This document shows, one piece after another, positions 11,877-24,275 of a stretch of DNA of 64,000 bases. Position 1 is the first letter of the stretch; the number at the start of each line of letters is the position of its first letter. The DNA is from Dichotomocladium elegans (taxonomy: Eukaryota > Mucoromycota > Mucoromycetes > Mucorales > Lichtheimiaceae). Under the pieces are notes generated by a model, which made no database searches, was not told where the DNA came from, and saw only the letters and a program-made list of their open reading frames with translations. The stretch lies in the NCBI GenBank assembly GCA_025716815.1, contig JAIXMN010000002.1:372001-436000 (forward strand), written 5' to 3'. Position numbers and translations under genes: made by a program.

Positions 11877-13613
11877 ATGCTATCCGTGAGTACAATTCTC
11901 TGCCAATCACAATACTCCACAACACGAAAACAATCCCTTCTCAACGCCCCCATCTCTTCGTTCCCAGGTTGCAAGAATCTCTGCTATGAGGCATAAACTG
12001 CCTGACGTCCCGGTTGTTTTCGTTCAACGTTATACGACCGGACAGGTCGATTCTCACTCTTCTCCTCAGTTGCACCAGCAGCTCCCTCCATCAATGGTTA
12101 AGTCTGTCTCCACGCCGGCCGGCGCAGCTGATCAGAAACAGAAGAAAACATCGCTTCCGTCACAACAGCAACAGCAACAGTCGCAAATGTTCTCTGACGA
12201 AACCAGAGCTCGATTAGCGCGTTTACGCCAGTTCCAGTTCCACCCCTCCAATATCCCTGACTCTCCTGATTTTGGTATCAATCAACACATTACCATCAAT
12301 GAGGAGCTCAAGCAGCAGCTCAAGGACATCGTGTCGCGGTTCCATGCGCCGATTCGCTATGCTTTTGCTTATGGTAGTGGCGTATTTCGTCAAGGGGGGT
12401 ATGACGCCCAGGTGAGATGAAAGCCGGTCCGTTTCTTTCATCCATTCCATCGATACTAATTGTTATTGCCGAGGGTTTAGAAAAAGCCGATGCTTGATTT
12501 TATTTTCGGCGTGTCCCATCCTGGGCACTGGCACGCCTTGAACATGCACCAGAACCCGCATCATTACTCGGGTCTGCGCTTTCTTGGATCCAGCACCGTG
12601 ACCCTCATCCAAGAGAAATTAGGTGCCGGTGTCTACTTTAATCCCTATGTCGAAGTGGACGGCATGGTAAGTCTCCGGGTGGCCGCGAACTGCACGGCGG
12701 ATATTTAGTTAATCCGGGGAACGGGAATACCAGATGATCAAATACGGCGTGGTCTCGATCGACCGACTTTGCAAGGATCTCATTGACTGGGAAACCCTAT
12801 ATCTTGCTGGTCGTATGCACAAACCCGTATGTAGACGAAAATAGAGAGATCGGTGTATTGAGGTATTCACTGGTCTCCATTCTCCTTTTAGGTCAAGATT
12901 CTCCGGGACGACGCGCGCGTGCGTCTGGCCAATCAGGTCAATTTGACCGAGGCTGTCCGTGTAGCTCTCCTGACGCTACCCGAAAATTTTAGTGATGAAG
13001 AATTATTTGAGCGGATTGCAGGTATCAGTTACACCGGTGATTTCCGTATGATTGTGGGTGAGAATCCACATAAGGTCCGGAACATCGTTCATGCGCAGAT
13101 GCCGCACTTCCATCGCTTGTATTATGGCTTGCTAGATGACTTGCCCAATGTGGCTGTCCTGAGGGATGGTCGCTTCCAGGTAAACAAACACAGAGAACGA
13201 AAAGGGCGAGCGGAAGTTAATGCTGACACGTGGAAATAGCAAAATGTCAATCCTCGGTTCCGAGAATTGATGATCCGTAAGCTTCCCAATACACTGTACA
13301 AAAAGGTAGTGGAAGAGCATAAACTTTACGCGCTTCGGAACAAGCTTGCTCTTCCAGAAGATAAGGTTGAGCTGCATCAGCAGATCGCGATGTCGCCTGG
13401 CTTGCCAAAGATCATGCAAACTGGTAGGATAATTGATGCGTGCGTGAAAATTTTTTTAGGATACTGACATTTTTTGTTCGTTTAGCCTTGCGGCAAATCA
13501 TTGCTGGTCCCGCATTGACCCAGAGTGCCAAGGGTATTATCACCGCCGGTCCGCTCAAGACCTCCCGCTACGCACTTGAAAAACTCGTCAAGTGGCAGCA
13601 GGCCAAGAAATAA
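11877..13613 (+). CDS. TAM41: Mitochondrial CDP-diacylglycerol synthase Tam41
   Basis: Phosphatidate cytidylyltransferase of the mitochondrial inner membrane, matrix side, first committed step of cardiolipin synthesis. Seven exons (11877-11885, 11968-12411, 12481-12666, 12734-12826, 12892-13179, 13240-13423, 13486-13613) give 443 residues with all phases consistent. The 9-nt first exon plus exon 2 gives MLSVARISAMRHKLPDVPVV, a plausible presequence; Met at 11986 is an alternative start. Family blocks: FHAPIRYAFAYGSGVFRQGGY (nucleotidyltransferase GS motif), PMLDFIFGVSHPGHWHALNM (metal-binding Asp), NPHHYSGLRFLG, GAGVYFNPYVEVDGMMIKYGVVS, DWETLYLAGRMHKPVKIL, and SPGLPKIMQTALRQIIAGPA. A polypyrimidine tract lies just 5' of the ATG. 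Confidence 0.96.
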
Positions 13614-15859
13614 GTAGAGCTTATCAAAGGCGGAGACTTTCCCTGTTCCGATGCTTTCATCGACTTCATTTCCATTTGACTGTATCATAGAGACATACCC
13701 CCCCAGCAACAATATGACATCTCCGTTTCCACTGCACACACACACTCTCTCTCCTGTTTTCCATGACACTTTTGATTGCCTTGTTTTATCATTGTTCTCT
13801 TATCATGTTCACCAGCTCCCTCCCCTCCCCCCAAGTTAAAAAAAGATCTCAAACCCCTATCGCGACCACACAACAATTTTGGATCTAGATGGAAAAAAAA
13901 AATACAAATACCGCTGTTTCGCGATGACTCTTTTTTCACCTTTTTGCCACAAATCGTAAGTCGCAGGTCCTAAAGATGCGAAACACGAAACCTCGAATTT
14001 TCTTTCTCCATTGTTTTGGGTTAAAAATGGGCGGGACAGCTTCGTCAATGACCATGTCGGAAAGAATTTAAAGGAACAATGTCGCCGAGGAGAAAGTGAT
14101 GCATAGTGTTTTGAGGCACTATGCGTGAGAAAGTTTGATACGTTTTTCTCAAGCAAACGGTTTGAGTAACAGGGCAATATTGCGCATAGCACAAGTAATG
14201 GCGTGGCCAGAAAAATCAAAAATTCTGATACAGGACCCAGAAAGTATTCTTCCTGAGAGGGAACTGTCCAATCTCATACAATCTCTCAAATCTTTTCATA
14301 CGCCTACCGCCCACCCCCCCCCGTTCGCTACATGTGCCCATCGATGATAAAGTATATCGCGTCATAAATTTCTGTTCCGAGATAATACACTCTGGATTTC
14401 CACCGCCAAACAGGGAAATGGGTGATTATCTCCAATCCCCCATTGCGTTTTTGGTGCGTAGACCCTCCAAGGTCGAGGAAGATGAGGCCCTGTAAAGATG
14501 CTATTGATTGGTAATATAGGAACATTATGAACATCTATATATACATAGTTTTATCCATACCGTCTATTGCCATCACCAGCCTTTACACGCATCCTCTGGA
14601 CATCCAAACGGGCAAAACGTACCTGCAGTACGGCAGTTCGAGAGAGGGAGGTTGGCAATGTACCTGAGCTGCGCCGATTCTGTGCATCCACTCGTAATAT
14701 GCCGTGGGTGTATACTTAAACTGGGCAGTCTGCTAATGAGGAGATGCGGCTGTCAGTCATAATATGTAGACATTTGATTTCCACGAAGAAGAGGTCGAGT
14801 TATAGTGCGTACGTCAGTGAACGGATGGAAGATAATGCATATATGTGAATGAATTATATCATGTTATGCTTTATTCGAAAATCACCAAACCTCCTTTCGC
14901 GACATTAAATAGCTAAAAAATGATATACATATATATATACATAGTGGTAAGACGAACGAGACCGAGCATCGCACTGCCAGGATGAGTTATTGGAGGAACT
15001 CATACCTTTTTTTTTCATGCTCGACTACGACGGGTATGTGCTGTCAAAACGCAAGTTTCTTCCGCGTTTGAAAATCCTCATAAGTATCTATCTGCAACCC
15101 TCAGCTACCTAATCCCATAGGTTATCCTTTCGAACGTTTTCGATACCAACACCTATGCAAGAAGCAACAGGACGACGGAGATGCAGAGAAAAATGCCGCC
15201 CGCTCTCTCTCGGCGACTTGAGACGCTGGTGCCGGCGGTGGTAAAAGTGTCTGTCCGATATGTAAATTGGGTTCTATCTTCGATATAGATCTACTACGTA
15301 TTGTCGAGAATCTATTCGAGATAGTTATATAGGCTCTGCACGGTGATAAAACGAACAAAATGCGACGTGTACCTAGATAGACGGCATTTAAGACTAGTTA
15401 CTATTGACATTTCATGCGAGCACAAGACAACTTGCAAAAATGATGACTAGTCACAATGGCATACGCCATAGTCTACTGCTCCTCTGGAGAGGAAAATTTT
15501 GTCACCCCATGGATATCCTAATCAATGCTGTACAATTAAGTATCGCAAGGCACGCTTGTTAACCGAAGGTGGGAGTACGTAATGTCAAGACAAGGAAAAC
15601 TGCGAAGACGCAGACCTGGACAGATCATGAAGAATATGACGATCACCGCAGGCAGCGATGATATTAGTTTATGTGAGATGACGGAAGTGAATCCGCGGTG
15701 CGCCTTGCAGTTCGGGACAAGGCTTCGATAATATATTAACAGTATCTGACCATGACAAATTGTGCATATATTATACATATCTATAGATGTATCTGGAGAT
15801 TGATGGTAAGAGGGAGATGGGAGGAAGGGGTAAGGGCGGGTAAGAGAGCTTCATTTATT
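13614..15859. other. Intergenic, about 2.2 kb
   Basis: Convergent gap between Tam41 (+) and prohibitin (-). Several short open frames are present but none shows domains, consistent codon pattern or splice-joined conservation. No tRNA box pair was seen. Far longer than either 3' UTR should need; what else it holds is unknown. Confidence 0.45.
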
Positions 15860-16964
15860 CTAGTTATTCACGTTAAGGAGCAGGTGGCTGCCATTGTTTC
15901 CTCTATTGCTTGGCAAGTAAGTGACATTGTGGGATGCAGAGAGCGTGGCAGCGATCTCCTTCGACGCTTCAATACGACGGAACTCGACAAGACCCTCCCC
16001 AGCCTTGGCAAGGGATTCTGAGATAAGCTCAGCTGCCTGCGAATCGCCCTCAGCACGGATGATAGCCGCCTCACGCTCATGCTCGGCGCGCTCCACAATG
16101 AATTTAGCACGCTCGGCCTCCTGCTGTGCAATCTGCTTTTGCTCAACTGCATTGGTGAAATCACGGCCAAATGTCATGTGTGTCTAATCATTCGCGCACG
16201 CCCGCCCACCCCATAATATTAGTTCAATTCATCAACATTATTCTTTACACTCACAATTGACACATCTTCCAACGCAATGTTGAAGTCTTTCGCACGCTTG
16301 TACAGCTCCTCGCGGATCTTGGCAGAAACCACCTCACGCTGCGTAATAAGCTCAGAAGCATCGAACTGAGCAACAATAGCCTTGAGCACCTCATTGCCAA
16401 TGGAAGGAAGCACACGCTCGTCATAGTCCAGGCCCAGGTTCTGATAGATGACAGGCAGCTTTTTGATCTCGGGTCGGTGCAAAACACGGAGCGTCAAGCT
16501 GATCATTTGCATATCTTGGAATATACATATAATATAAGCCTCTTGTCATCATCCGCCATTCTCAATAGTATCCATGCATTTCTCTCGTTTCCCCCTTGTA
16601 TCTTACCCTTTGAGCCCGTTGTGGTCGAAATGTTACGGGGCTTGGTCCGCACATCAAAAATGACTGCACGCTGCAGCCACGGCACCAGAAAGTGGGTACC
16701 CTCACCCGTCGATACATCCTTCACACCCTGAATACGGTCAAAAATAACAGCACGGTGCCCGCCCTGGACTAAAATGGGTATAAGAAATGAGCTTCCACAG
16801 AGAAAATGTTCCTGGCCAGGACAGTTGCAATGAAACAGCTACCCCGGAGCAGGTGCATGCATGGAAGAAGAGCTATTACCATCGTACATGGCTGACTGAA
16901 TACCGCCAACGAGAAGACCGGCGGGAATAGCAAGCTTGGCAATCTTTTCGAGAATGGCAGCCAT
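15860..16964 (-). CDS. PHB1: Prohibitin-1
   Basis: SPFH-domain subunit of the ring-shaped prohibitin complex in the mitochondrial inner membrane. Begins [21 protein letters not shown] (hydrophobic anchor) with the ATG at 16964. Then [129 protein letters not shown], coiled-coil [20 protein letters not shown], and [11 protein letters not shown] near the end. Sequence order and the NVTYLP block fit prohibitin-1 rather than prohibitin-2. Four or more exons; at about 16.2 kb the intron separates DVSI from THMTFG. The C-terminal tail [11 protein letters not shown] is short and ordinary. Confidence 0.95.
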
Positions 16965-17690
16965 TACTGCAGGGAGGAATATAAGCTATTCGTTTTCGGG
17001 GGGGGCGGTTGTGCGGGGTAAGATGGAGGCAGCCTTCATGTTCCCAATGCGGACTGTTGTGACGGCTCTTTAACTTGGCAACACACACCGCTCTTCCAAG
17101 GGAAGAAGCCCTTTCTTCTTTTTTCCAAAGGGTGTGGTTATCCGAGTACGCCAGCAATATTCGATGTGGTACCTAGCAATCCTTTCTGGCTCTTACCTGT
17201 CGAGGATCCCCTGCTCCGCTGGGTACGGGTTTTGGTGTGCGAGCTAAGGCCCTCCACCAAATTACAAACGGTTCCTCTCTAAAATTTTGATGATTGACCG
17301 CATCTTCCTGTAACTACCCGAACGGTCGATACACCGTATGACTCGCATTTCCACCATGGATTGGGAAAATACCTCTTTGTCATACCAGCTGCCCAATTTT
17401 GTAGAGCAACCTCGCTGGTCTTTGACAATGGAGGCTCAAGTAGTCGGGAATCGTTATCGCATAGAACAAAGTTTGAGAACTTGCTATAGCAAGAGTAAAT
17501 AGATAAACAGATGGTTTTCTTATACTTCATGTGCAGCACACATTGTTTTTTATCATAGCCACTGTTCTATCCACTATGTTCATCACTTACTGATCCGGTT
17601 TATTATGACACTTTTAACCTCGCGCTATTTGCTTGCGAAGCATATCGATCAGCAATAGACATGCTATCCCGGAAAATGTTACTACCGAGT
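16965..17690. other. Prohibitin 5' region
   Basis: Upstream of the prohibitin ATG. Contains a G-rich run (about 16,998-17,008) and no recognisable gene. Promoter elements are expected here but none could be singled out. Confidence 0.4.
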
Positions 17691-18612
17691 GCTTGACACA
17701 TGTCCTCGTTCTCTATTTACTTACCCGCAGTGACAGGAGCCACAAAGACTACTTTACGTGCATCACGATGCTGTCGCATTTTTGAAATGATGGGAGTGAC
17801 TTGCTGGTTCCATGAACGCTGCAGTTGATTACTGCGTAGCAAAACTCGCAGCAAGTCTCACCGGTTTTTCTTACAGGATACGTCCCATATTGAGAAAGCT
17901 GATAATGGGTTACTCTGTTCCCTTGCAGCTGCCCACCAAGATGCCGGTGAGTACTAGCTTGGTAGCGTAGGAGAGGACGCAGAGGAGTCGATGAACAACC
18001 ATAATAGCATCTGAGTAGATAGTACTATCTTCAATCTTTACAAGCGCTGCTTCCTTTGGTACAGTGCATGTCAACATAGACCACTTCCGTAGGGTGATAG
18101 GGACATGCGCTTTATCCCAGTTGGCTGCTTGCGCGAGACCAATCAAATAAGACTACACCATTGCACACTCTCACAGCGACGCATTCTCGAAATCTGTAAT
18201 AAATACAGTAGCAGTGAATCCGGTGGGGGCACCTCCACAGTCATTCATTCCGCCGATATCTGCCTAAACAATCCTTTACATACACGGGATCATCCCATGC
18301 TTTAAGTACTGTGCTCTTATGACGTCTTTGTATTTCTTCAACCATTTGCCCTATACGATTTCTTTCCTCTTCCAAGAAGAAACGTCATCCAGGACTCGCG
18401 GGATCAATGTGTGCCACAAACAAATTCCACAATGAATACCATAAGTAGGATGCATAGAGGATCTCGGAGGGAGGGAATTTAATCAATTCGGACCGAACCC
18501 TGGAGAAGGCTGACACGGAGCTTAGCGGGCGGGACTCAAGATCCAAAAGTACGTGTACGCTGGATAACATTGAATCACTTTGTCCTCTCATTCCCTCGTC
18601 CACCCTGCACAC
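17690..18612 (-). pseudogene. Possible decayed or unresolved gene, identity unknown
   Basis: On the minus strand several stretches look protein-coding but do not join cleanly. About 18.54-18.39 kb reads SELIKFPPSEILYASYLWYS then VAHIDPASPG, hits TGA, and continues in the same frame with RFFLEEERNRIGQMVEEIQR and KAWDDPVYVKDCLG. A second piece (about 18.27-18.19 kb) reads ADIGGMNDCGGAPTGFTATV between good splice signals. A third (about 18.14-17.92 kb) reads IGLAQAANWDKAHVPITLRK, TVPKEAALVKIEDSTIYSDA. A fourth (about 17.83-17.73 kb) reads QLQRSWNQQVTPIISKMRQH, RKVVFVAPVTAGK. I recognise no family. It may be a pseudogene with an in-frame stop or an intron-rich gene I failed to assemble. Confidence 0.35.
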
Positions 18613-18803
18613 TTTGCATTCATATTTTCACGGTTTGTGTCTACTGTAGCGGATTCTGGTGTTCAAGCGGGGAAATAGGAGAGAAGCCAGCTGTGATGGT
18701 TGCTTGTCATTCTGTACATAGTTTCGAATTTGGGCACGTCTGCTTTATAAGGATATGAAATAAAATATATACGTATAACAGGATTAAGAGAAATTAAAGA
18801 GGT

Positions 18804-21800
18804 TTAATTGGCAAAACGGTTGATCATATCCTTAACGCGATTGTTGGGTGAGCGCGCGCGCGGTGCGGTATGGTTTGATGAGGTGCTATTGTTCGTTGAC
18901 AAGTTTATCTCAAACTTGTTGCGCAACGAGGCGATCTCTGGTGTTTTTGTCCGCGATGATGTGGCACTAGCAGCAGAAATTTTACCGTCACTGGGCGGGG
19001 TAGCCGGAGGATCCGGCAAATGAACAGCAACCGAGGCAACTTCTTCGTCATGATCATGGGATGACTCTTCTAGGACCGATTTGGCAACTTGCTCTATCGT
19101 TACTTCAGTCTTGGCGAAGTGCTCTTCCTCTATCTCGGATTCAAGCTTGACTTCAGTATGCTTGCTTTCGTTCCCTTCATCCGACTCTTCCATCCCAGTT
19201 TTGGTATCAGCCAGCTCCTTCTCTTCAGATGCGGATTCTTCAGAAGCATGATGCTCTTCTACTTGCTCATCATTTTGTTTGTTTTCTTCATGGTCATGGT
19301 CATTCGTCTCCTTATTCTTCTTCGCTCCACTGGTGTTAGATGGATGGGAGGTCTTCTTTGTTTTTAGAGTATGACTGGTTGCTGTTGCCGTTGTCTGGAT
19401 TACATCAAGTTCATGTTAGAGTCTCGAGCCTATGTGTATTAAGTATGCTATAAGCGTTACCTTTGTGGTGCCTGCGGCAACGCGTCGGACAACACGCTTA
19501 GTAGCGGGGGCTGTATCTGGCGTGGCTGACGCTGATTTGGTAGTGTTCCGGGTACTTGCTGCGGTGGCTGTGTGCGATCCTCCAGCAGCGGTGGTTCTCT
19601 TGACAGCACCCGACTTATGCTCTGTTGCTGTTTTGGCAGCCGTGTTGCTTGGACTGACACGCCGAGGTGGAGAATGGGTGGCTGCGGTACTGGTAGCAGT
19701 GGTTGTTGCCACTGTTGTTGCCTTCTTCTTGGATACTCCGCTAGCTCGTGTGGGTCTCGAGGATGCTGCTGTGATAGTTTCTTCACTATGATGACGCGAA
19801 CTAGCTGTGGAAGTAGCCGCCAGGCGCGAGAAAACTGATGTACGCGATGACTTCTTTGCCGGAGCGGTAGCAACAGCCTCACCATCTTTCTTAGGAGCAG
19901 CCCCTGCATTCTTTTTCGAAGTAGCTTCGTCGTCCTTTTTAGAGGCATTCTCGTCGTCCTTTTTGGGAGCAGCCTTCTTGAGGACACGATGAGTGCCACG
20001 AGTAGTCCGTGCGGTAGCTGCCGTTCGTTTCGCAGTCGTCGCGTCCGAATCTTCAGTTGCCGTTGTTGTTGGGGTCGTAGTTGGCGAAGCTCGTCGAGTC
20101 GTATGATCTGGCCGAGTCTTCGACACTTTGGTTGTGGTAGCGCCGGCTACCGTCGTCTTGACAGTGCGTTTAGTGGTGCCGGCAACGGGTTTCTTGGGAT
20201 GGTGTTCCTCCTTGGGCTTCTGCTTGGGTTTAGACGCGACAGTTCCTGGCGTGCTTCGAAGTGGAGATCGGGTAGGCGATTTGGACTTTGGCAAGTCCTT
20301 GGTGTGGTTGTCATGTGAGACCTTCGTAGCAGATGATCCGGATACTTCTGTGCTATTAGAAGTGTTCTCTGAATGTGTGGGTTCGCACTCAGACTTGGCA
20401 AGTGTCTCTTCAGATGTTGTTTCCTCGCTCTCGGGCCCTTGTACTTCATCCTTTGTTTCAGATTTCTCTTCTTCTGAAGCCTCAGATTCCATTTCGTCCG
20501 CTGAAGTCACAACGGCAGTTGTGTCCTTCTCTATAGATGAGGGAGAAGCAGCCGACTCGACGTCCTCCTTCTTGTCTGCGGCGGAAACAACAGGTTCCTC
20601 GATCGTAGCTTCAACAACCTGTGAAGTCTCGACCGCCGCGGTGGCTATGATCTCCACAGAAGCAGCGGATGCCACAGCGGGAGCAGCAGGTTTTTTCTCC
20701 TCAACCTCTTCCTTCTTTTCAGCTGGAGGGGCTCTGACGGTAGATCGCTTGTTCTCTTCAGAAGGGGCTGTTGTTTCCTTTTGAGGGACGTCAAAGATCT
20801 TCTTAGGTGGAAATTCTCGGACGATCTTTTTCATAGGCGGGGGCGGCTTCTCTGTTTTTGGCCCATCGGTTTCAAACATGGCCATTAATTTTGATATACC
20901 ACCAGGTTTTGATTGACCGATAGCTTTTTTCACTTCCACTTTGGCAACTGGAGCGACATGCTTCTCAGGAACAGCAATTTCTGCCTTGGACGTCTTCTTC
21001 GGTGCTTCGACGGACTTCTCGAGAACAGCTGTTTTAAGGCTGGGGATCTCCTTGGCATCTTCAGTATGCTTCTCTGGAGCAGCAACTTCAGTCTTGGGCA
21101 TTTCTTCTGCTTCGACTGGCTTCTCCAGTTTAACGACCTTAGCTTTAGATACTTCGGCTTCTTCGGTAGATTTCTCTGATGCAATGGCTTCCCCCTTTGA
21201 TGCTTTATTGTCGTCTTCGACAATCTTTTCGGGAATGGTAGCGTCAAGTGTGGACGCTTCCTTCGCTACTTCGACAGGCTTCACTGCTACAGTCATCTTA
21301 GCTTTGCACTCAGTTTGTTCAGCAGGCTTTTTTGAGTCAACGGCCTCAGTCTTGGGGGCTTCCTTGGCTTCTTCGACAGTCTTCACTGCTACAGTCACCT
21401 CAGCTTTGCACTCATTAGTTTCTTCCGTAGGTTTCTTTGAGTCATCGGCCTCAGTCTTGGGGGCTTCCTTGGCTTCTTCAACAGGCTTCACCGTTACAGT
21501 CATTTCAGTTTTGGACTCTTCTTTAGCTTCTTCAACAGATTTCTCTCGGCTATCAGCCTCAGTGCTGGGCGTTTCTGTGGCTTTTTCGATGGGCTTCTCA
21601 TCCATTACGGAATTTTCGTTCCTGTCTGCTTCCGCAATTTCGATAGTAGTACAAGTGGATTTTTTGTTAACGGTTTCCTCCAAGTCCTTGATTACTGTTT
21701 TTTCCGAGGTGACCTTTTCGATGACATTACCCTGCTCAGGGTTAACGTGAATAGTGTCGGTAAGCTCCTCATCCCGAAGCGCCTCCTGGACGGAGCTTGT

Positions 21801-24275
21801 ATCGTTAGCTAGTTTTTTGCCTGTTACTTCAGCGGCAGGCAACGGGGTAGCTGACTCCTGAATTGTCGGAGGTGCTGCAGTTTCAAGTGCTTCGCTAGTA
21901 AACTTGGTTGTCTCGGATGCCTCTTCCTGCATCGCCCTGAGTGTCTCGGAATCCTGTTTTAACGATGCCGGTGCTATTAAAGTTGTGTCGGCTGCTTCGT
22001 CAAGCACACCACACTGCGGCTGCTGGTTCAAAGGTGCCTCCTTTCCATCGTTTGTCTTTGTAATAGAAACGATGTCAATATTTTCAGACGGTGCATCCTT
22101 CTGCTGGTGCAAAACAGGATCGATAAACTCCTTATCAACCCGAGTGCTGTCTGCGTTGCCGATTTGCTCTTTTATAGTTGCCGCCTCCTTAGCTCCAATA
22201 GTGTCGCTAATTGTGGCGACAGATTCGACTTTTTCGTTCACCTCAACAAAGTCGTTTGCATCAACAGACTGTTGCTCTTGTTCAACTGAAACGGTTGTTG
22301 CAATCGCTCCGGCGGCAGGATCTGATGGGAGATCTGATTCGTTTACGGCAATGGATTCTTTCTCATTTTTACCAGAGCGCTGCTCTACCTGCAGAGGGAC
22401 CTCGACGGCTATTTCGATATTTTCTTCCGCCTTCTTTGAGCTGTCCTGGGTTTCTTCCGCCACAATGCTCGTGATCTCTTCGACATTTACATCTTTCTCA
22501 GGAGGCTTTTCATCCGAACTCTCAGTAGTGGAGATAGTGGTGGTAACAACTGTGGAGGAAAGCATGCCCTCTAACTGTTGACCTGACTCAGCGATCTCTT
22601 CAGCATCAACGATCAAGTTCTCTGATAGAGCCGCAGCGGGTGATTTTTTAGGCAGTTCCATGTCAATAGCTGGTTCTGCTTTGTCTTTTCTTTCGCCTTT
22701 GTCTGATCTGTTGATGGACTTCTCCTCCATTTCTTCGGGGACAGTCTCATTGGTCGCAGTGGCTTGCTGCTGTTCGTCGTTATACTTTGCGACAGTGACC
22801 TCGGAGGATTCCAATATCGATGTTGTCGTTACCGTCTTCTCTTCAGGTTTTGCTGTGGAATCAATGGCAGAATCCTCGGCGGTGGTGACTGTTGTTCGTT
22901 CGATGTTCTTTTGAGCATCTTCTTTCTCCTCTGCAGGAACGGACTCTCTGATGGTGGCACTAGTCTTCGCTGCGAAAACGTTGAAGATAATGTCAATTTC
23001 TCGATCTGCGCTCGCTTGGCAATCGCTGCCGTGGGTTGCGTTGCTCATCCCGTTGGTACCGAACTGGGCGCGGATGCTAAAGACATATCGTTTTCGCACA
23101 TAACACTTTTAGTTTCTTGTTTCCTTTGCAGGGGTGCAGATGCTATACTAAAGCGTACCTATTAGGCTCAAGTTCACGTGCCTTACTGGGGTCTGTGGGA
23201 CCCATCAGGGACCGCCAATCTCGGATCGCATTTGTTTTTTCTAAAACCAACGCATGAATGGGTGCGCTAAGAGAGAGACGGGAAGTAGGCGTCATGTGTT
23301 AAAATAAGGGTATAAATAAAGGGGACATTATTACCCGTTTTTTTTTTTACCTGCTCATCCAGTTTGTCAGTTCGGCGTAGAAAGGTTTCCCTTCATGCTC
23401 TTGATAAAACAGGCAAGCCTGGTCCTTGGTCAGATGCAACTCAGCATCCTGGACAACCAAGAATCCGGCTTCTGCAATCCTTTGCATAATAGCATTCTTC
23501 GCGTTAGCTTCCACGGCGTCGGGTTTGATAAGCGCCAACGTGCGCTGGACCGGGTCTGCTGCAGTATCTGATGACTGGGTTTGTGCCTCAAGCAGCTCTT
23601 CGTTGTTGCTGATGATGGTGTTTTCTTTTTCCAAGAGTGATGTTGTGTCTACCGACTGTGGTGGTGAGTCCGTTTCTAAATCTGCGGCAGCGGCTGCGTC
23701 AACGTCTGCGGCTGCGTGTATTGCTTCTGCTGCAGGAGCAGCCACCTTGACTTGAGAAGCGGCGATTGGTTCAGCAGGCTGTGCAGCGAGTTGTTGATTC
23801 TCCGGCACCGATTCGGTTTTCTCCTTTGAGGCTGCGTTGAAGGCGGTGGTGGTGGTGATAGCGGTTGGCTGAGACTCCGCAGAAGAATCTTCTGATGTGG
23901 CTTCTTCCATAGCTGCTGGTGATGTCTGCGGTTGTGCAGGCATCTCACCAGGAGAATCGATAGTGGGATCGCCATTTTTGTTATCAAGCGGCAGTGAAGC
24001 AGGAGCAATCTCTACTTTTTCCTGGAGACGTTTGTCTTGTTCGGCAATAACTAATTTTTTTGCGCGCGGCAAGCGCGTCAGATCCAGAAGTCTCAGGAAC
24101 TCAGCCGGAGCGTGAGAGAAGGGGGAGGGGGGAGCAAATAATAATAAAAAACTCACCTGGTTTTGGTTCGAGTGGTGGTGCGGGTACCGGGTGCTCCTGC
24201 GAAGGAACGAAGTTAGCACGAGATGAGGGTTATCATCATGTTGAGAAATGAGCAAGTTACCTCGCTTTGAGTCAT
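18804..24275 (-). CDS. Giant protein: NDP-kinase domain fused to a long disordered repetitive tail
   Basis: Six exons (24275-24261, 24196-24157, 24050-23351, 23266-23159, 23076-19461, 19394-18804) keep phase throughout and give 1,689 residues. Residues 19-186 are Ala/Glu/Thr-rich. Residues about 187-320 form a nucleoside-diphosphate-kinase domain: QRTLALIKPDAV (Lys194), KPFYAELTNWMSS, AIRDWRSLMGPTDPSKAREL (Arg270, Thr276), NSIRAQFGTN (Arg290) and NATHGSD with the phospho-acceptor His303. All key residues are present, so phosphotransfer is plausible. The reading frame then runs without a stop into an acidic Glu/Lys/Val/Thr region with repeats (about 800-895), a segment ISKLMAMFE and PPPPMKKIVREFPPKK (about 1015-1045), a basic Thr/Ala/Lys region (about 1230-1500) and an acidic C-terminus ending VKDMINRFAN. 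The NDPK sequence type resembles NME5-like group II domains. Function of the whole is unknown. Confidence 0.88.
21260..21530 (-). repeat. Internal coding repeat in the NDPK-fusion tail
   Basis: Two near-identical units of about 115-120 bp, followed by degenerate ones, encode VKPVEEAKEAPKTEADDSKK / VKTVEEAKEAPKTEAVDSKK with a spacer containing ECKAEVTVAV or ECKAKMTVAV. Units stay in frame, so copy number could change without breaking the protein. Confidence 0.75.

Noticed and set aside
19432..22914. Long plus-strand open frames opposite the NDPK-fusion gene
   Set aside because: Shadows caused by the biased, repetitive codon use of the minus-strand gene; no independent signals.
23347..24255. 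NDPK domain as a separate, short gene ending at about 23,347
   Set aside because: The frame stops only because of an intron; exon 23,266-23,159 and the next exon supply the missing NDPK sequence including the catalytic His, in phase with the long tail.
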